From assembly GCF_014290175.1 (NCBI RefSeq), contig NZ_JACOOR010000001.1, forward strand, positions 372,001 through 436,000: a stretch of 64,000 bases of DNA, given 5' to 3'. The stretch is from Anaerosacchariphilus hominis (GTDB lineage Bacteria; Bacillota; Clostridia; Lachnospirales; Lachnospiraceae). Shown in pieces: positions 15,389-24,919 of this stretch. The position numbers were made by a program, and so were the translations under genes. Below the pieces are notes generated by a model. The model saw only the letters and a program-made list of their open reading frames with translations. It did no database searches and had not been told where the DNA came from. The stretch's first letter is position 1. Every line of letters begins with the position of its first letter.

Positions 15389-17431
15389 TTATTTTTCTGT
15401 CAGATTCCGGATGGTCTCAAATACGAGAGCAGGATCCTCTGCCTGGAGGAGAGACGCGCACGCGCCGGGGTTGCTGATGAGCTTCATTAAAAGATTTATT
15501 ATGAAGAGATGTTTCTGATTATCAACGGGAGCGATCACAAAAATAAGATCTACTTTTTTGTCTATGATATCGACAGGCTTTTTCAGGATCAGAAGGGAAA
15601 GGCCGATCTGCAGGACTCCGTTTTCCGGATGGGCATGAGCCAGGGCAATATGGTCATTGACTACAATGTAAGGGCCATATTTGCTCACCAGAGAGAGCAT
15701 GGCGTCCACATATGTCTCGAGGATATAACCCTGTTCGACAAGAGGCGCAGAAGCAGCCCTTATTGCCTCTTCCCAGCCTGAGACACAGGGGGCGATCCGG
15801 ATAGATCCCGGGGAAAAGAAATCCAACAGCTGGGCGATCTCCGGACCGCAGCCGGAGTCACCGCCGCGGTTCCGGTTTATAATGGCGTTCAGCTCCTTTT
15901 CCACATTTGCATAGTTATTCGGGGAAATATAGGGAGTGATGATATCCATGATCCGGGTGACAGAGAGGCGCGAACTCTCATCCTGCTTCTTTAATATAAT
16001 ATTTTTAATATTTTTTTTGTCCTGTTCTGTAATGATGGGGCTTACACGGATATAAGGCATGTCGCCCGGAAGGTCGACAGTGCTTATGATATAGTCATAG
16101 TCACGGGCGCAGAACTGGAGGTCCTGGGCTGACAGGATGCCGGTGACACAGATCCGGGAACTCAGGTTTTCCAGCTCTGTTTTCAGCATGGACGCAGTGG
16201 CAAGGCCGCTGGGACAGACGACAATAAGGTTGATCCGGTTGTCCACAAACCGGTTTTTCCTTGTATAACAGGCAAAATACAGCGTAATATATCCAATCTC
16301 ATTTTCATTTACAGGCACATGGGCGTTTTGTTTGAGGATGTCGCAGACCTGTTCGGTGATTTCATAGATATCTCCGTACTGCTTTCGGATTTCTTCGATC
16401 AGGGGATTTCCAATATCAATGCCGATCTGGTACCGGTAAAGCGAGACTTTTAAATGGCTGGCGAGCCTGCTGATCAGTTGTTCCCGTTCTTCGATCTTAA
16501 CAGCGCTCAGCGCGAGAAAACAGTCGACCATTTCTTTGGCTGTTTTATTGATGAGCATTAAGTCGTCATGGTCATAAGTCATATCGACCAGTTCATGATG
16601 GTAACTTATAAAATGAAAACAGTAGTACAAAATTTCTTCTTCGTTCATATCCGGGAATCCGGTCTTGAAAAGTCGGTAAACAGAAGTGTCTTTTACATTC
16701 AGCCCGGTTTTAAAATCAAACTGCAGGGGCGCGGGGGCAGACGCGGTCAGGCACATCTGGACGGACAGGGTCTTCAACATATTTTCAGGAAGAGGGATCT
16801 GCGTTTTATCCGCGACAGCCTTCAATTTTATCTTTGCCAGGTCGCTGTCCCTGCCGGGCAGAAACGGATAGTCTTTTTTGAGATCTATTTTATTGCTCTC
16901 AAGCAGAGTCAGGATCTTCTGATAGTAGTAAATAAACAGAGTCCTCTTTTTCAGTTCGTTCCCCAGGATCTGGTATCCTTCAGCAGATGTATAGCTCAGG
17001 GAACACTTATATATGCCTAATTCTGTTTTCACCTTTTTCAGATCAGAAAAGATGGTGTTACGGCTGACCTGGAGGTATTCCTCCAGTTGTTCGATATATA
17101 TCTGCTTTCGGGGATAGAGAAGAACACAGATGATCACAGAAAGCCGTTCCTGTGAGGAGAAGAAATAGGACACAAAATCTTCCTGCCTGCTGAACTGCTC
17201 CAGGAAAGATTTCTGGGCGCCGGACAGCATAATTCCATGGCCTCTTTTCAGACAGAGCGGAGGGATGCCGTTGGCTTTGAGCCAACTGTTGATATACTTT
17301 AAATGTGTGTATACGCTGCGGCCGGACATATTGATATAGACAGCGATATAGTCGATCTGAATATACTCGGAGCTGTTATACAGCAGTGTCAGGATAGCAT
17401 TGCAGCGGGAATCCAAATCCTTTATCTTCAA
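15389..17431 (-). CDS. PRD-containing PTS-regulated transcriptional activator (MtlR/ManR/BglG-like)
   Basis: A 680-residue regulator with domains in the order: helix-turn-helix (about 1-65), Mga-type HTH (about 75-165, EEYLQVSRNTIFSDLKKVK), two PRD domains (about 175-385), an EIIB-like domain with phosphocysteine loop LIVVCPSGLATASML (about 395-480), and an EIIA domain with HIALAHAHPENGV (about 535-680). Phosphorylation by the PTS tells it whether substrate is being taken up. A GTG at 17438-17440 is possible, but GAGGTG (17438-17443) is placed 6 bases before the TTG at 17429-17431, so TTG is preferred. It directly precedes the ascorbate-type PTS operon in the same orientation and should control it. 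Confidence 0.88.
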   Translation of the reverse strand: MKIKDLDSRCNAILTLLYNSSEYIQIDYIAVYINMSGRSVYTHLKYINSWLKANGIPPLCLKRGHGIMLSGAQKSFLEQFSRQEDFVSYFFSSQERLSVIICVLLYPRKQIYIEQLEEYLQVSRNTIFSDLKKVKTELGIYKCSLSYTSAEGYQILGNELKKRTLFIYYYQKILTLLESNKIDLKKDYPFLPGRDSDLAKIKLKAVADKTQIPLPENMLKTLSVQMCLTASAPAPLQFDFKTGLNVKDTSVYRLFKTGFPDMNEEEILYYCFHFISYHHELVDMTYDHDDLMLINKTAKEMVDCFLALSAVKIEEREQLISRLASHLKVSLYRYQIGIDIGNPLIEEIRKQYGDIYEITEQVCDILKQNAHVPVNENEIGYITLYFACYTRKNRFVDNRINLIVVCPSGLATASMLKTELENLSSRICVTGILSAQDLQFCARDYDYIISTVDLPGDMPYIRVSPIITEQDKKNIKNIILKKQDESSRLSVTRIMDIITPYISPNNYANVEKELNAIINRNRGGDSGCGPEIAQLLDFFSPGSIRIAPCVSGWEEAIRAASAPLVEQGYILETYVDAMLSLVSKYGPYIVVNDHIALAHAHPENGVLQIGLSLLILKKPVDIIDKKVDLIFVIAPVDNQKHLFIINLLMKLISNPGACASLLQAEDPALVFETIRNLTEK

Positions 17432-17461
17432 TAAGCTCACCTCGCAGAATTCTTTAAATTA

Positions 17462-17490
17462 ATTATATAAACTCCTGATTTGCCGGGCAA
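17462..17490 (-). promoter_or_regulatory. Candidate promoter of the PRD regulator
   Basis: On the minus strand: TTGCCC (17485-17490), 17 bases, TATAAT (17462-17467), 31 bases before the chosen start. Upstream, the 10-mer AAGTAATCGT occurs twice (17558-17567 and 17590-17599) as a direct repeat spaced by 32 bases. Confidence 0.6.
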
Positions 17491-17737
17491 AGTTTTTACA
17501 GTACTATTATTTCATGATCTAATTGGAAAAATTACACTTGAGAGGAAAATGGAATGGAAGTAATCGTCAGCAGAAGTGATGTTACTGTCAAGTAATCGTT
17601 GGCAACTTTCTTTCCGGAGACTATGAGAAAATCTCTGTAAATTAGATTCTTCTATGATAATAAAGGGTGAGAAGCTTACAAATCAGGCTTTTCACCCTTG
17701 TTTTATATATAACAGTTACTGTCAGGCATGTCAAGAG

Positions 17738-17755
17738 CAGGCGGCTGGCCGCCTG
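17738..17755 (-). terminator. Hairpin after the IS256 transposase
   Basis: CAGGCGGC-TG-GCCGCCTG is a perfect 8+8 inverted repeat 20 bases beyond the transposase stop. There is no T-run directly after it. A second hairpin (GGGTGA/TCACCC near 17667-17697, followed by TTGTTTT on the plus strand) lies closer to the IS end. Confidence 0.5.
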
Positions 17756-17774
17756 TCTTAGACTATGTTTTTAC

Positions 17775-19016
17775 TTATTCTGGAAGTCGTCCTTCGTACA
17801 TGATACTCAACTCCCCGTAGACCTGGCCCCAGTCCCGGATGGTAGTTGTCCATTTCTTAGTAGCCTCGAAAGTGGCCAGATATAAGGCTTTTAACAGCGC
17901 TGTATCACTTGGAAATACGCTTCTCTGGCGATTCAGTTTCCGGTATGTGGAGTTCAGTGACTCTATCGCATTTGTTGTATAAATGACCTTTCGGACAGTG
18001 GTTGAAAACTTAAAAATTGGGGAAACAGCATCCCAGTTGTCCTTCCAGCGTTTCATGGAATTCGGGTATTTCGGACTCCATTTTTCTGTCACACGGTCTA
18101 AAGTAGCCAGAGCCTTCTGCTCATCAGCAGCCTGATAGATGGTTTTTAAATCCGTAGCGAAAGCCTTCCTGTCTTTATCCGGCACGTATTTCAGCGTATT
18201 TCTTACCTGATGAACAATACACCTCTGATATTCTGTCTTTGGAAATGCCGCCGAAATCGCTTCCTTAATGCCTGTAAGGCCGTCTGCACAGATAATCAGG
18301 ATATCTTTAACCCCTCGATTTTTTAGTTCATTTAAGACAGAAAGCCAGTATTTCGCACTTTCATTGTCACCAATCGTAATGGTCAATACTTCCTTTTTGC
18401 CCTCTGTGTTAATGCCCAGAATTACATAGGCTGCAAGTTTACGAATCACTCCATTGTCCCGCACAGAATAGTGGATAGCATCAATGTAAAGAATCGGATA
18501 CACGTCGTCTAGTGGTCGATTCTGCCAGTCTTCAATCTGCGGAAGTATCTTATCTGTTACATCAGAAATAAAACTCTCAGATGTTTCAAAGCCATAGATA
18601 TCTTCAATCGTTTCCGAAATTTGGCGTGTAGTCATTCCTTTGGCATACATGGAGATAATCTTCTGGTCAATGTCAGAAATATCCTTCTGACGCTTTTTGA
18701 CAACCTGTGGTTCAAAGGTGGACTTTCGATCTTGTGGTACTTCGATTTCCATAGAACCATACCGACTGTTTACCTGCTTGCGTTTATAGCCGTTTCGATA
18801 ATCGTCGTTGTCAGAACGCTCGGATTTCTCATATCCGAGATGGTCATCCATTTCTGCCTCCATCATTTCCTTGATGGTGCCACCAAGGAGATCTTTAAGA
18901 GCATCCTGGATATCTTCAGCAGTCTCAATATCGTATTCTTCGAGAAGCTGACGAATGATATTTCTTTTTCCATCGGTCATTTGTACTCTGTGTACAGGTT
19001 TCTTTTGTCTTGCCAT
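17775..19016 (-). CDS. IS256-family transposase
   Basis: A 413-residue, apparently intact mutator-type transposase. The DDE catalytic residues are in LYIDAIHYSV (first Asp), ICADGLTGIKEAI (second Asp) and TTNAIESLNSTYRKLNRQRS (Glu). The CIVHQVRNTLKYV block is typical of the family. GGAGGG lies 11 bases before the ATG. Length is normal for IS256 members, so the element could be active. Confidence 0.95.
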   Translation of the reverse strand: MARQKKPVHRVQMTDGKRNIIRQLLEEYDIETAEDIQDALKDLLGGTIKEMMEAEMDDHLGYEKSERSDNDDYRNGYKRKQVNSRYGSMEIEVPQDRKSTFEPQVVKKRQKDISDIDQKIISMYAKGMTTRQISETIEDIYGFETSESFISDVTDKILPQIEDWQNRPLDDVYPILYIDAIHYSVRDNGVIRKLAAYVILGINTEGKKEVLTITIGDNESAKYWLSVLNELKNRGVKDILIICADGLTGIKEAISAAFPKTEYQRCIVHQVRNTLKYVPDKDRKAFATDLKTIYQAADEQKALATLDRVTEKWSPKYPNSMKRWKDNWDAVSPIFKFSTTVRKVIYTTNAIESLNSTYRKLNRQRSVFPSDTALLKALYLATFEATKKWTTTIRDWGQVYGELSIMYEGRLPE

Positions 19017-19339
19017 AATAAAAGGCCCTCCTAATGATATTTATTTTATCATAGAAGGACCTTGTGATGGTTATTTTACAGAAAAAATCTCACAGGCTCT
19101 TTTTATGTTTTGACTAATTTTGCCTTCAAATCCACACAAAATCGACTGTTTTTTGTGTAATTTTACCACAAAAAAACAGACTTTACCTATTCAGCTTCTC
19201 TGCCTATCAATCTTGAAGGGTTAAACTATATGAGAGAACCATGTCCAAATCTCCTTCCGCACTGATAAGTTTAAAATACATCAGTTTGAACGTTTACATA
19301 AACTTTGAGATACTCCTGAAATAAGGGCTGTCAACAAAC

Positions 19340-22072
19340 CTATTCTTCATTATGACTTATGTATTCATACAAAAATACAATTTCTCCATCAGGCAATTGA
19401 ATTTTATAATGCTGCTGAATTTCACGAAAAGCACTGTTTACATAAGACACAAACTGTTTTTCTTTTCGTATAAATTCCTTTTCACCTGGCCGGGCTTCAA
19501 TAACTGCCTTGGTCACTAAACGTTCTACCAGACAGCAAATATGCACATATAGGCCTATGATGGTTTTATTGTTCAGATCACATTTCAGCAATGCCTGCAA
19601 TCTTTTTACTGCATTAACGACAAAACTCAGGAGTGTGTCTGCATTTAAAATAGTAAGACTTTCTACAACATTTTGAAGCGAAAAATTCTCTACAATTTTT
19701 TCTTCCAAAAAATCAATTTCTTTCTTTGTTAAATAAGGGACAAATATTTTTTCCAGATAAGCCGTCCCTTTATTAGTAACCAGATCGTCCAGGGATATAA
19801 ATGGAACATCTTTAAAGCCTGGATCCAGCGTACCAACCACACACACTATATGATATTTAGAAAACACCTGAGCGATTTCCTGATTTTTCAACAGTTCATA
19901 GTAATCATACAAGACTAAATTTATATGCCGTTTTTCGGAAAAGCCATGCTGAAACAGCTTCATAATACGTTCTGCAGCTTCATTTCCCAGCTCGCTTGTA
20001 AATAAAATAGTAGGAATCTTTCTCTCGGTGCTGATAATTTTACAAGAAGAATGTACTTCTTTGCAAACCTCCTCCAAATATTTATCCATAGGCTGGCGCT
20101 GCAAAATTCTACTTCCCACCTCAAGAACAAGCTGCGTGGAAATATGATTGATAATTCCTATTTTAATGTTAGGAATATCCTCCAGTTCTTTCCCGATTTC
20201 TTCCAGCGAACCCATATCTACCAAAAGTAAAATATTTCTGTATCCTGCATGTCCTAAAATATACTTCTTTAATTTCAAAGCAATTTCCGACACCTTTGTA
20301 TCTAAAGGCATATCAATTGCATTAAATATATTAAAGTGAAGCAGCTGATTACATGTATCTGCAATGCTGCCGGCCGTAGAATATCCGTGACTGATAATAA
20401 TTCCCAGAGTATCATTCAGCTCCAGCTTGCGATTATATGCTTTAATATTCAGAATTAAAAAAATTTCGCTGATTTGATTTAACTGTAAATCAAGATTTCC
20501 TTTTATTGCACTCGAAACTTCAGCAGCCACTGCTGTCTCCTGAGGCAATTTACTGTGCAGCCATTCCAGACAGTGATTTAAATCCTCAAGCCGTCTTTTT
20601 TCCCACAGTTCAAGAGACGCGTAAAACTGTGTAATCGTATAGATGCTTCTGGAAAGAACAAAACCGCAGTTTGCAGGTATCACCACTGCATATTTGTCCG
20701 TTATTTCCTCAAAAACAGAAGACAGTACTTTTATAATTGCTTTGACTTTCACATCACTGTAACACCGCTCAAAAACAATATAGTCATAGTAGGCATAAAT
20801 ATGTTCCATACCTGCTTCCAAAAACTTCTCAAAACTGATTTCGTTTTCTGCATATTTCAAAAATGTATTAAGCAGATCATCAAATAAAGAAGTCATTCGA
20901 TCCATAGATACATCTCTTTGAAAATCCGCCAGGTAAATCAAAGGTTCCTTGCCATCCTCCACTTCCACGCTTGCTTTTATATCAGACAAAAGAGTAGCCG
21001 GCAGGTGATAGGACATGATCTGAAGCTTTACGTCGTCTGTGCTGTTCAGATATGCTGCCGCACAGGACATACGGATAACATTTTCCAATTCGCCAACATT
21101 TTCCTTATAAACGTAATTTAAAAGAATATTCAGCACCTGCCTGCTGAAATAAACTTCTCTTCCTATTCGTTTTGCTTCTTTTTTCAGGAAAAAAATGATC
21201 AGTTCTTCTTTTTCATTTAAAGAGCGTTCCTCCAAATCCGGCATCTGAGTTACGAATGGAATTCTGCGCAGCAAGGTCTTTAAAAGCGCTTCCTCTGGCT
21301 TTTTGGTGGTTGCAAAAATCAGCCTGGCAGAAGAAGCTCTCCACCGATCCTTCTCGCCAATACGCTGAAATCTTCCATTATCCATGTAGATAAACAGACG
21401 TTCCTGAAAATCAGGAGCCAGATTATGCACTTCATCAAAAAAAAGAATACTGCCGTCTGCCATCTCAAGCATTCCTTTTCTTTCCTCGCCGTCTTGGTTT
21501 TCTCCGAATACGAGCCTGCCAAGCTTATCTGAATCATTCTTAAATTCCGAACAGTTTATTACATAAAAATTACTAGCTGCATCAATCAACTTGTTGTTCA
21601 CAGCATATTCATAGGTCAGCCGTGCGAAATAAGACTTTCCTGTCCCTGTAGAACCAACAATCAGAATTGGAAGTCCAAAGGGCGGATACCTTACAGCCGC
21701 TTTACATTGTTCCACACTATAGCTTAAACTCAGCTGATTTCCTATTGCTTTGCCAAAATCCTTCTGACAGTAATCTGAACGCAGCAGCATCTCCATTAAT
21801 TCATCTATAGAATAAAAGAGACTTTTTGTAACTTTAACATCATATAAACGCTCCAGGCTTTTTCTGTGCATAAAATAGACAGGTCTTGAATTAATTTTAA
21901 TCAAGATCCCTTCCTTTACCAGTTCATTCAAATATTGACTCACTAAATTACGGCTTATATTTTTCTCCCTGCTGATATAATTGGCCGAATATCTATGAAG
22001 CGCCTCCGTCTGAAAGTCCATAGTGCACTGCTCGATATAATCTAACAATTCTTTTTTCGTTTGAACATACAT
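19340..22072 (-). CDS. LevR-like PTS regulator with AAA+ domain but no GAFTGA loop
   Basis: A 910-residue regulator of the mannose-type PTS operon upstream of it. Order: winged HTH (about 1-70), AAA+ domain (about 95-340) with Walker A VGSTGTGKSYF and Walker B ILFFDEVHNL, PRD (about 430-540), EIIA-Man-like domain with ISHGYSTAGSIADTCN (about 560-690), and C-terminal PRD (about 790-905). In sigma-54 activators the segment before Walker B carries GAFTGA. Here it reads VFGENQDGEERKGMLEMADG, so that contact loop is absent. No -24/-12 promoter was seen before the PTS operon. It may therefore act through the ordinary polymerase; this is inference. Confidence 0.88.
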   Translation of the reverse strand: MYVQTKKELLDYIEQCTMDFQTEALHRYSANYISREKNISRNLVSQYLNELVKEGILIKINSRPVYFMHRKSLERLYDVKVTKSLFYSIDELMEMLLRSDYCQKDFGKAIGNQLSLSYSVEQCKAAVRYPPFGLPILIVGSTGTGKSYFARLTYEYAVNNKLIDAASNFYVINCSEFKNDSDKLGRLVFGENQDGEERKGMLEMADGSILFFDEVHNLAPDFQERLFIYMDNGRFQRIGEKDRWRASSARLIFATTKKPEEALLKTLLRRIPFVTQMPDLEERSLNEKEELIIFFLKKEAKRIGREVYFSRQVLNILLNYVYKENVGELENVIRMSCAAAYLNSTDDVKLQIMSYHLPATLLSDIKASVEVEDGKEPLIYLADFQRDVSMDRMTSLFDDLLNTFLKYAENEISFEKFLEAGMEHIYAYYDYIVFERCYSDVKVKAIIKVLSSVFEEITDKYAVVIPANCGFVLSRSIYTITQFYASLELWEKRRLEDLNHCLEWLHSKLPQETAVAAEVSSAIKGNLDLQLNQISEIFLILNIKAYNRKLELNDTLGIIISHGYSTAGSIADTCNQLLHFNIFNAIDMPLDTKVSEIALKLKKYILGHAGYRNILLLVDMGSLEEIGKELEDIPNIKIGIINHISTQLVLEVGSRILQRQPMDKYLEEVCKEVHSSCKIISTERKIPTILFTSELGNEAAERIMKLFQHGFSEKRHINLVLYDYYELLKNQEIAQVFSKYHIVCVVGTLDPGFKDVPFISLDDLVTNKGTAYLEKIFVPYLTKKEIDFLEEKIVENFSLQNVVESLTILNADTLLSFVVNAVKRLQALLKCDLNNKTIIGLYVHICCLVERLVTKAVIEARPGEKEFIRKEKQFVSYVNSAFREIQQHYKIQLPDGEIVFLYEYISHNEE

Positions 22073-22099
22073 GCCACATCCCTCTTCTTAAAACACAGT

Positions 22100-22147
22100 A
22101 TAGCATCAAAGCAGAAAATAAGAAATCCTTTTCCGCTTTGATGCTAT
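22100..22147 (-). terminator. Strong hairpin between the PTS operon and the LevR-like gene
   Basis: The 19-base arms (22100-22118 and 22129-22147) pair fully on the minus-strand transcript with one G-U, around a 10-base loop. It follows the oxidoreductase stop by 8 bases and precedes the regulator start by 27 bases. A run of GTGTTTTAAG follows. It probably limits read-through into the regulator gene. Confidence 0.75.
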
Positions 22148-22155
22148 CTCCCCAT

Positions 22156-23157
22156 TTATATCTGGTAACATTCCTCAGGGAAACAAATGCCTGCTTTTTC
22201 ACGTATTTGTTCCATGACCGCAATCACTTTTCTGGTACACTCTCGAAAGCTTTGATAAAACTCTTTCCCTGAATCAAAATCTGTAATTAAATCCAACATT
22301 TTCTTTGCCTCATACTTCATAGCAAGCTCTGAATCATCCCAGCATACAATATCCTCCCGGCGTCCGTCTGAATAAAGAATATATACGTTTCCTATATGCT
22401 CCATATTTTCGATATGCAGTACGCCTTCACTTCCGTGAATCGTGGTGTCATGACCAGAAGTACTTCCCTTAGACCAGCAAATATTTATATGGCAATCTTT
22501 ATAATCAAATAACGCTGTTCCAGCCAAATCTGCACCTGTTGACATAAACGCTGCCTGCGCATCAATCTTTTGCGGAACGCCGAATAAATATATAGCAGGA
22601 TATACACTATAGATTCCCATATCCATCAAGCCCCCGGCTGCCAGTGCAGGATTAAAAATGTTAGGCTTTTCTCCCTGTAAGAATGCCGGATACTTTGAAG
22701 AGAACCTGCAGAAATCAAATTTCGCCATATGAATGTTTCCAAGCTTTTTTATTGCATCGCAAATCTGCTGCATTTGCGGCATATATAACGTCTTCATTGC
22801 TTCCAGAAAAACAACATGGTTCTCATCTGCAATTTGATAAAGTCTTTCAAGCTGTTCCGAAGTAACAACTGAGGTTTTTTCACATAAGACATGCTTCCCA
22901 TATTCCAAGAGCTTTTTCGAAGTAGGATAATGCAGAGCATTGGGATTTGCAATATATACAAAATCCACATCCGACCTTCCCAGTTCGTCCAAATCTGTAT
23001 AAATTTTTTTCACCTGATGCTTTGCGGCAAAGCTTTCAGCTTCCTCCTTCCGAAAGGAATATACTGCCTCATGCGCCAAATCCGGCATCCAGGCCCTGGC
23101 TGCTTCAATAAAATTGTCTACAATCCAACCTGCGCCTACCGTCGCAAATTTTACCAT
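22156..23157 (-). CDS. Gfo/Idh/MocA family NAD(P)-dependent oxidoreductase
   Basis: A 333-residue sugar or polyol dehydrogenase. The Rossmann motif is FATVGAGWIVDNF at the N-terminus, and the family EKP motif appears as CEKTSVVTS with the conserved lysine kept. The second domain (GLMDMGIYSVYPAIYLFG) resembles the dimeric dihydrodiol/glucose-fructose oxidoreductase branch. AAGGAG lies 8 bases before the ATG. It is the last structural gene of the mannose-type PTS operon and probably oxidises the imported sugar or an intermediate. Confidence 0.9.
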   Translation of the reverse strand: MVKFATVGAGWIVDNFIEAARAWMPDLAHEAVYSFRKEEAESFAAKHQVKKIYTDLDELGRSDVDFVYIANPNALHYPTSKKLLEYGKHVLCEKTSVVTSEQLERLYQIADENHVVFLEAMKTLYMPQMQQICDAIKKLGNIHMAKFDFCRFSSKYPAFLQGEKPNIFNPALAAGGLMDMGIYSVYPAIYLFGVPQKIDAQAAFMSTGADLAGTALFDYKDCHINICWSKGSTSGHDTTIHGSEGVLHIENMEHIGNVYILYSDGRREDIVCWDDSELAMKYEAKKMLDLITDFDSGKEFYQSFRECTRKVIAVMEQIREKAGICFPEECYQI

Positions 23158-23176
23158 TTATAAATTCTCCTTTTCC

Positions 23177-23995
23177 TCATTTCTTTAACCAGCGTTCCAG
23201 TTTATCACCCTGTAAAAAGCTTTGTATAATATGATAAACGGAATTTTCCGCGTTGCTTCCCGCCAAATAATGAGATACTCTTTTCACTTCTTCCACACCG
23301 TTTTTCATCGCAAAGCTGTATTCTGCAGCTCTCATCATTTCAATGTCATTATAATAATCTCCAAATACCATTGTTTCTTCTGCGGTAATACCGCATAAGC
23401 TTTGGATTTTAGAAAGCCCGGCTCCTTTGCTTGTTCCCGTTTTCAGAATATCCATACAGTCTGGCGAGGGTTTAATTGCAGCTGCACGACCCTTTATATG
23501 CTTTTTTATCTGCTCGATTTCAAAAGGATATGTATGCTCTTTCCCGTATATTCGGAACCTGAGTATCTGCTCCCTTTTCACAACCTCGCTCAAATCATCC
23601 TCTATATGCACGTAAAGGCTTGCAGGAGGCCAGTCAAAAAATTCTATTCCCCTTGCATCTACATAGCTGCAGTCCAAGGTATCTACAACAGGATATACCT
23701 TCTGACATTCTTTCAGTAATTCCAGGGTTTCCAAGCTGATGGCCTCCGGCACCGAAGACACCTGATTCCAGCAGCCATTCATAAAATAACAGGTTCCATT
23801 CTGTGCCACAAAAAAAATTTCTTCCAGTACTTCAGAAAAAATTCTGCATAAATCTTTCGGGTCTCTGCCGCTGGCTATAACAAATGCTATGTTTCTCCTG
23901 CGGCAGTCCCGAATCATTGAAAATATCCCGCTGTACAGGCTGGAATCAGGAAACAATAGGGTCCCGTCCAAATCTGCTGCAATTAAACGTATCAC
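23177..23995 (-). CDS. HAD-superfamily (Cof type) phosphatase
   Basis: A 272-residue Cof-type HAD hydrolase. Motif I is AADLDGTLL, motif II the SGRDP region, motif III the lysine in AAIKPSPDC/TSKGAGL, and motif IV VFGDYYNDIEMM. It probably dephosphorylates a sugar phosphate made by the adjacent PTS. Translation starts at GTG (23993-23995), which overlaps the tautomerase stop as GTGA, with AGAGGA 8 bases upstream, so expression is coupled. Confidence 0.9.
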   Translation of the reverse strand: MIRLIAADLDGTLLFPDSSLYSGIFSMIRDCRRRNIAFVIASGRDPKDLCRIFSEVLEEIFFVAQNGTCYFMNGCWNQVSSVPEAISLETLELLKECQKVYPVVDTLDCSYVDARGIEFFDWPPASLYVHIEDDLSEVVKREQILRFRIYGKEHTYPFEIEQIKKHIKGRAAAIKPSPDCMDILKTGTSKGAGLSKIQSLCGITAEETMVFGDYYNDIEMMRAAEYSFAMKNGVEEVKRVSHYLAGSNAENSVYHIIQSFLQGDKLERWLKK

Positions 23996-24336
23996 TTTAA
24001 TATTCCTCTGGATCCCCAGTTTTCAAATTCCAGGAAGCAAAGGTATGCTTCATCGTTTTCAATTCCGGCCTGTTGTTTTAAAAGTTCAAAGACTGCTTCT
24101 GTAACCTCAGACTTTATCTGTAAATCAATCCGTCCCTTTACACGCACCTCAACAAAAGCTGCAGATTCACATTTTTTCCCTCTGAAATAAATATCATGCT
24201 GATCCCCGATATCCACCATTAGCATTCGTTCTTCTTTCTCCGGAATTATTGTAATAATCCTCCCCAGCCCGCATTTCAGATTTTCCTTCTGAGCATTTGT
24301 CAGCCTCTGTGCTGTATGAATTGTAATCAATGGCAT
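23992..24336 (-). CDS. Tautomerase/MIF-superfamily protein
   Basis: A 114-residue protein starting MPLITIHTAQRLTNAQKENL. The proline that becomes residue 1 after methionine removal, and the P-x-I-x-I strand, mark the tautomerase superfamily, where Pro1 is the catalytic base. Length is close to MIF rather than to the 62-residue 4-oxalocrotonate tautomerases. Within a sugar PTS operon it may interconvert keto-enol forms or act as a mutarotase-like helper; the reaction is unknown. Confidence 0.7.
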   Translation of the reverse strand: MPLITIHTAQRLTNAQKENLKCGLGRIITIIPEKEERMLMVDIGDQHDIYFRGKKCESAAFVEVRVKGRIDLQIKSEVTEAVFELLKQQAGIENDEAYLCFLEFENWGSRGILK

Positions 24337-24351
24337 TTTTCTTCTCCCCGC

Positions 24352-24903
24352 TTACTCCATATTTGCATGATTATAGTGCATGATATCTCCTGGAATTCCG
24401 GCCTGCTGGCGGATAGATGCCACCAGGCAATCATATAGAGGCACTACAATATGATCAAATGTATAGCCATTATACATTTCATGCTCTTTAACAACCTCCG
24501 GATCCATTTCTGCAGTAATTTCAATCAAAATATCCGCAGCTTCACCCAGCGGAGAGTCCTTATGAGCAGTAAAGGCTATAATGGTAGCGTCTTCTTTTTT
24601 CGCCTGCTGCACAAAAATATTGGTAACTCGTGTAGTCCCGCTCCAGGATGCGCAAATCAAAACATCGCCCTTCCGGATACTTGGTGTAGCAATTTCACCT
24701 ACAGCATAAGACAGCTTTCCAATCTGCATCAGATTCATACCAAGCGCCTTTAAAAACAACAATGTCCTGCCAGCTCCTGCTACAAATACCCGTTTTGACG
24801 CTATGATTGCATCAATCGCCTTTTGAATTTGCGTCTCATCAATACTTTCCGCCCCGCGGACAGCTGCCTGAAGCGCTGCTGTCCTAAGTTCTCTGCTATT
24901 CAT
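24352..24903 (-). CDS. SIS-domain sugar isomerase, HxlB-like
   Basis: A 183-residue protein consisting of one SIS domain. FVAGAGRTLLFLKALGMNLM, YAVGEIATPSIRKGDVLICA and SWSGTT match the pattern and the length of 6-phospho-3-hexuloisomerases (HxlB). No hxlA partner (hexulose-phosphate synthase) is near, so it more likely isomerises the phosphosugar delivered by this PTS. The start at 24903 is set by GGAGG 9 bases upstream; the frame is open 28 codons further. Confidence 0.8.
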   Translation of the reverse strand: MNSRELRTAALQAAVRGAESIDETQIQKAIDAIIASKRVFVAGAGRTLLFLKALGMNLMQIGKLSYAVGEIATPSIRKGDVLICASWSGTTRVTNIFVQQAKKEDATIIAFTAHKDSPLGEAADILIEITAEMDPEVVKEHEMYNGYTFDHIVVPLYDCLVASIRQQAGIPGDIMHYNHANME

Positions 24904-24919
24904 TTTTACTTCCTCCTTT

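Larger units (their letters stand above)
17617..19099 (-). mobile_element. IS256-family insertion sequence
   Basis: About 1.48 kb with one intact transposase gene. Imperfect terminal inverted repeats of about 26 bases are seen: the left end begins GAGACTATGAGAAAATCTCT (17617), and the complement of the right end begins GAGCCTGTGAGATTTTTTCT (19099). No convincing target duplication is present at these exact ends, so the boundaries may be off by a few bases. Confidence 0.8.

Noticed and set aside
17600..19110. Target-site duplication of the IS256-type element
   Set aside because: The 8 bases on each side of the inferred ends do not match; the ends are imperfect, so no claim is made.
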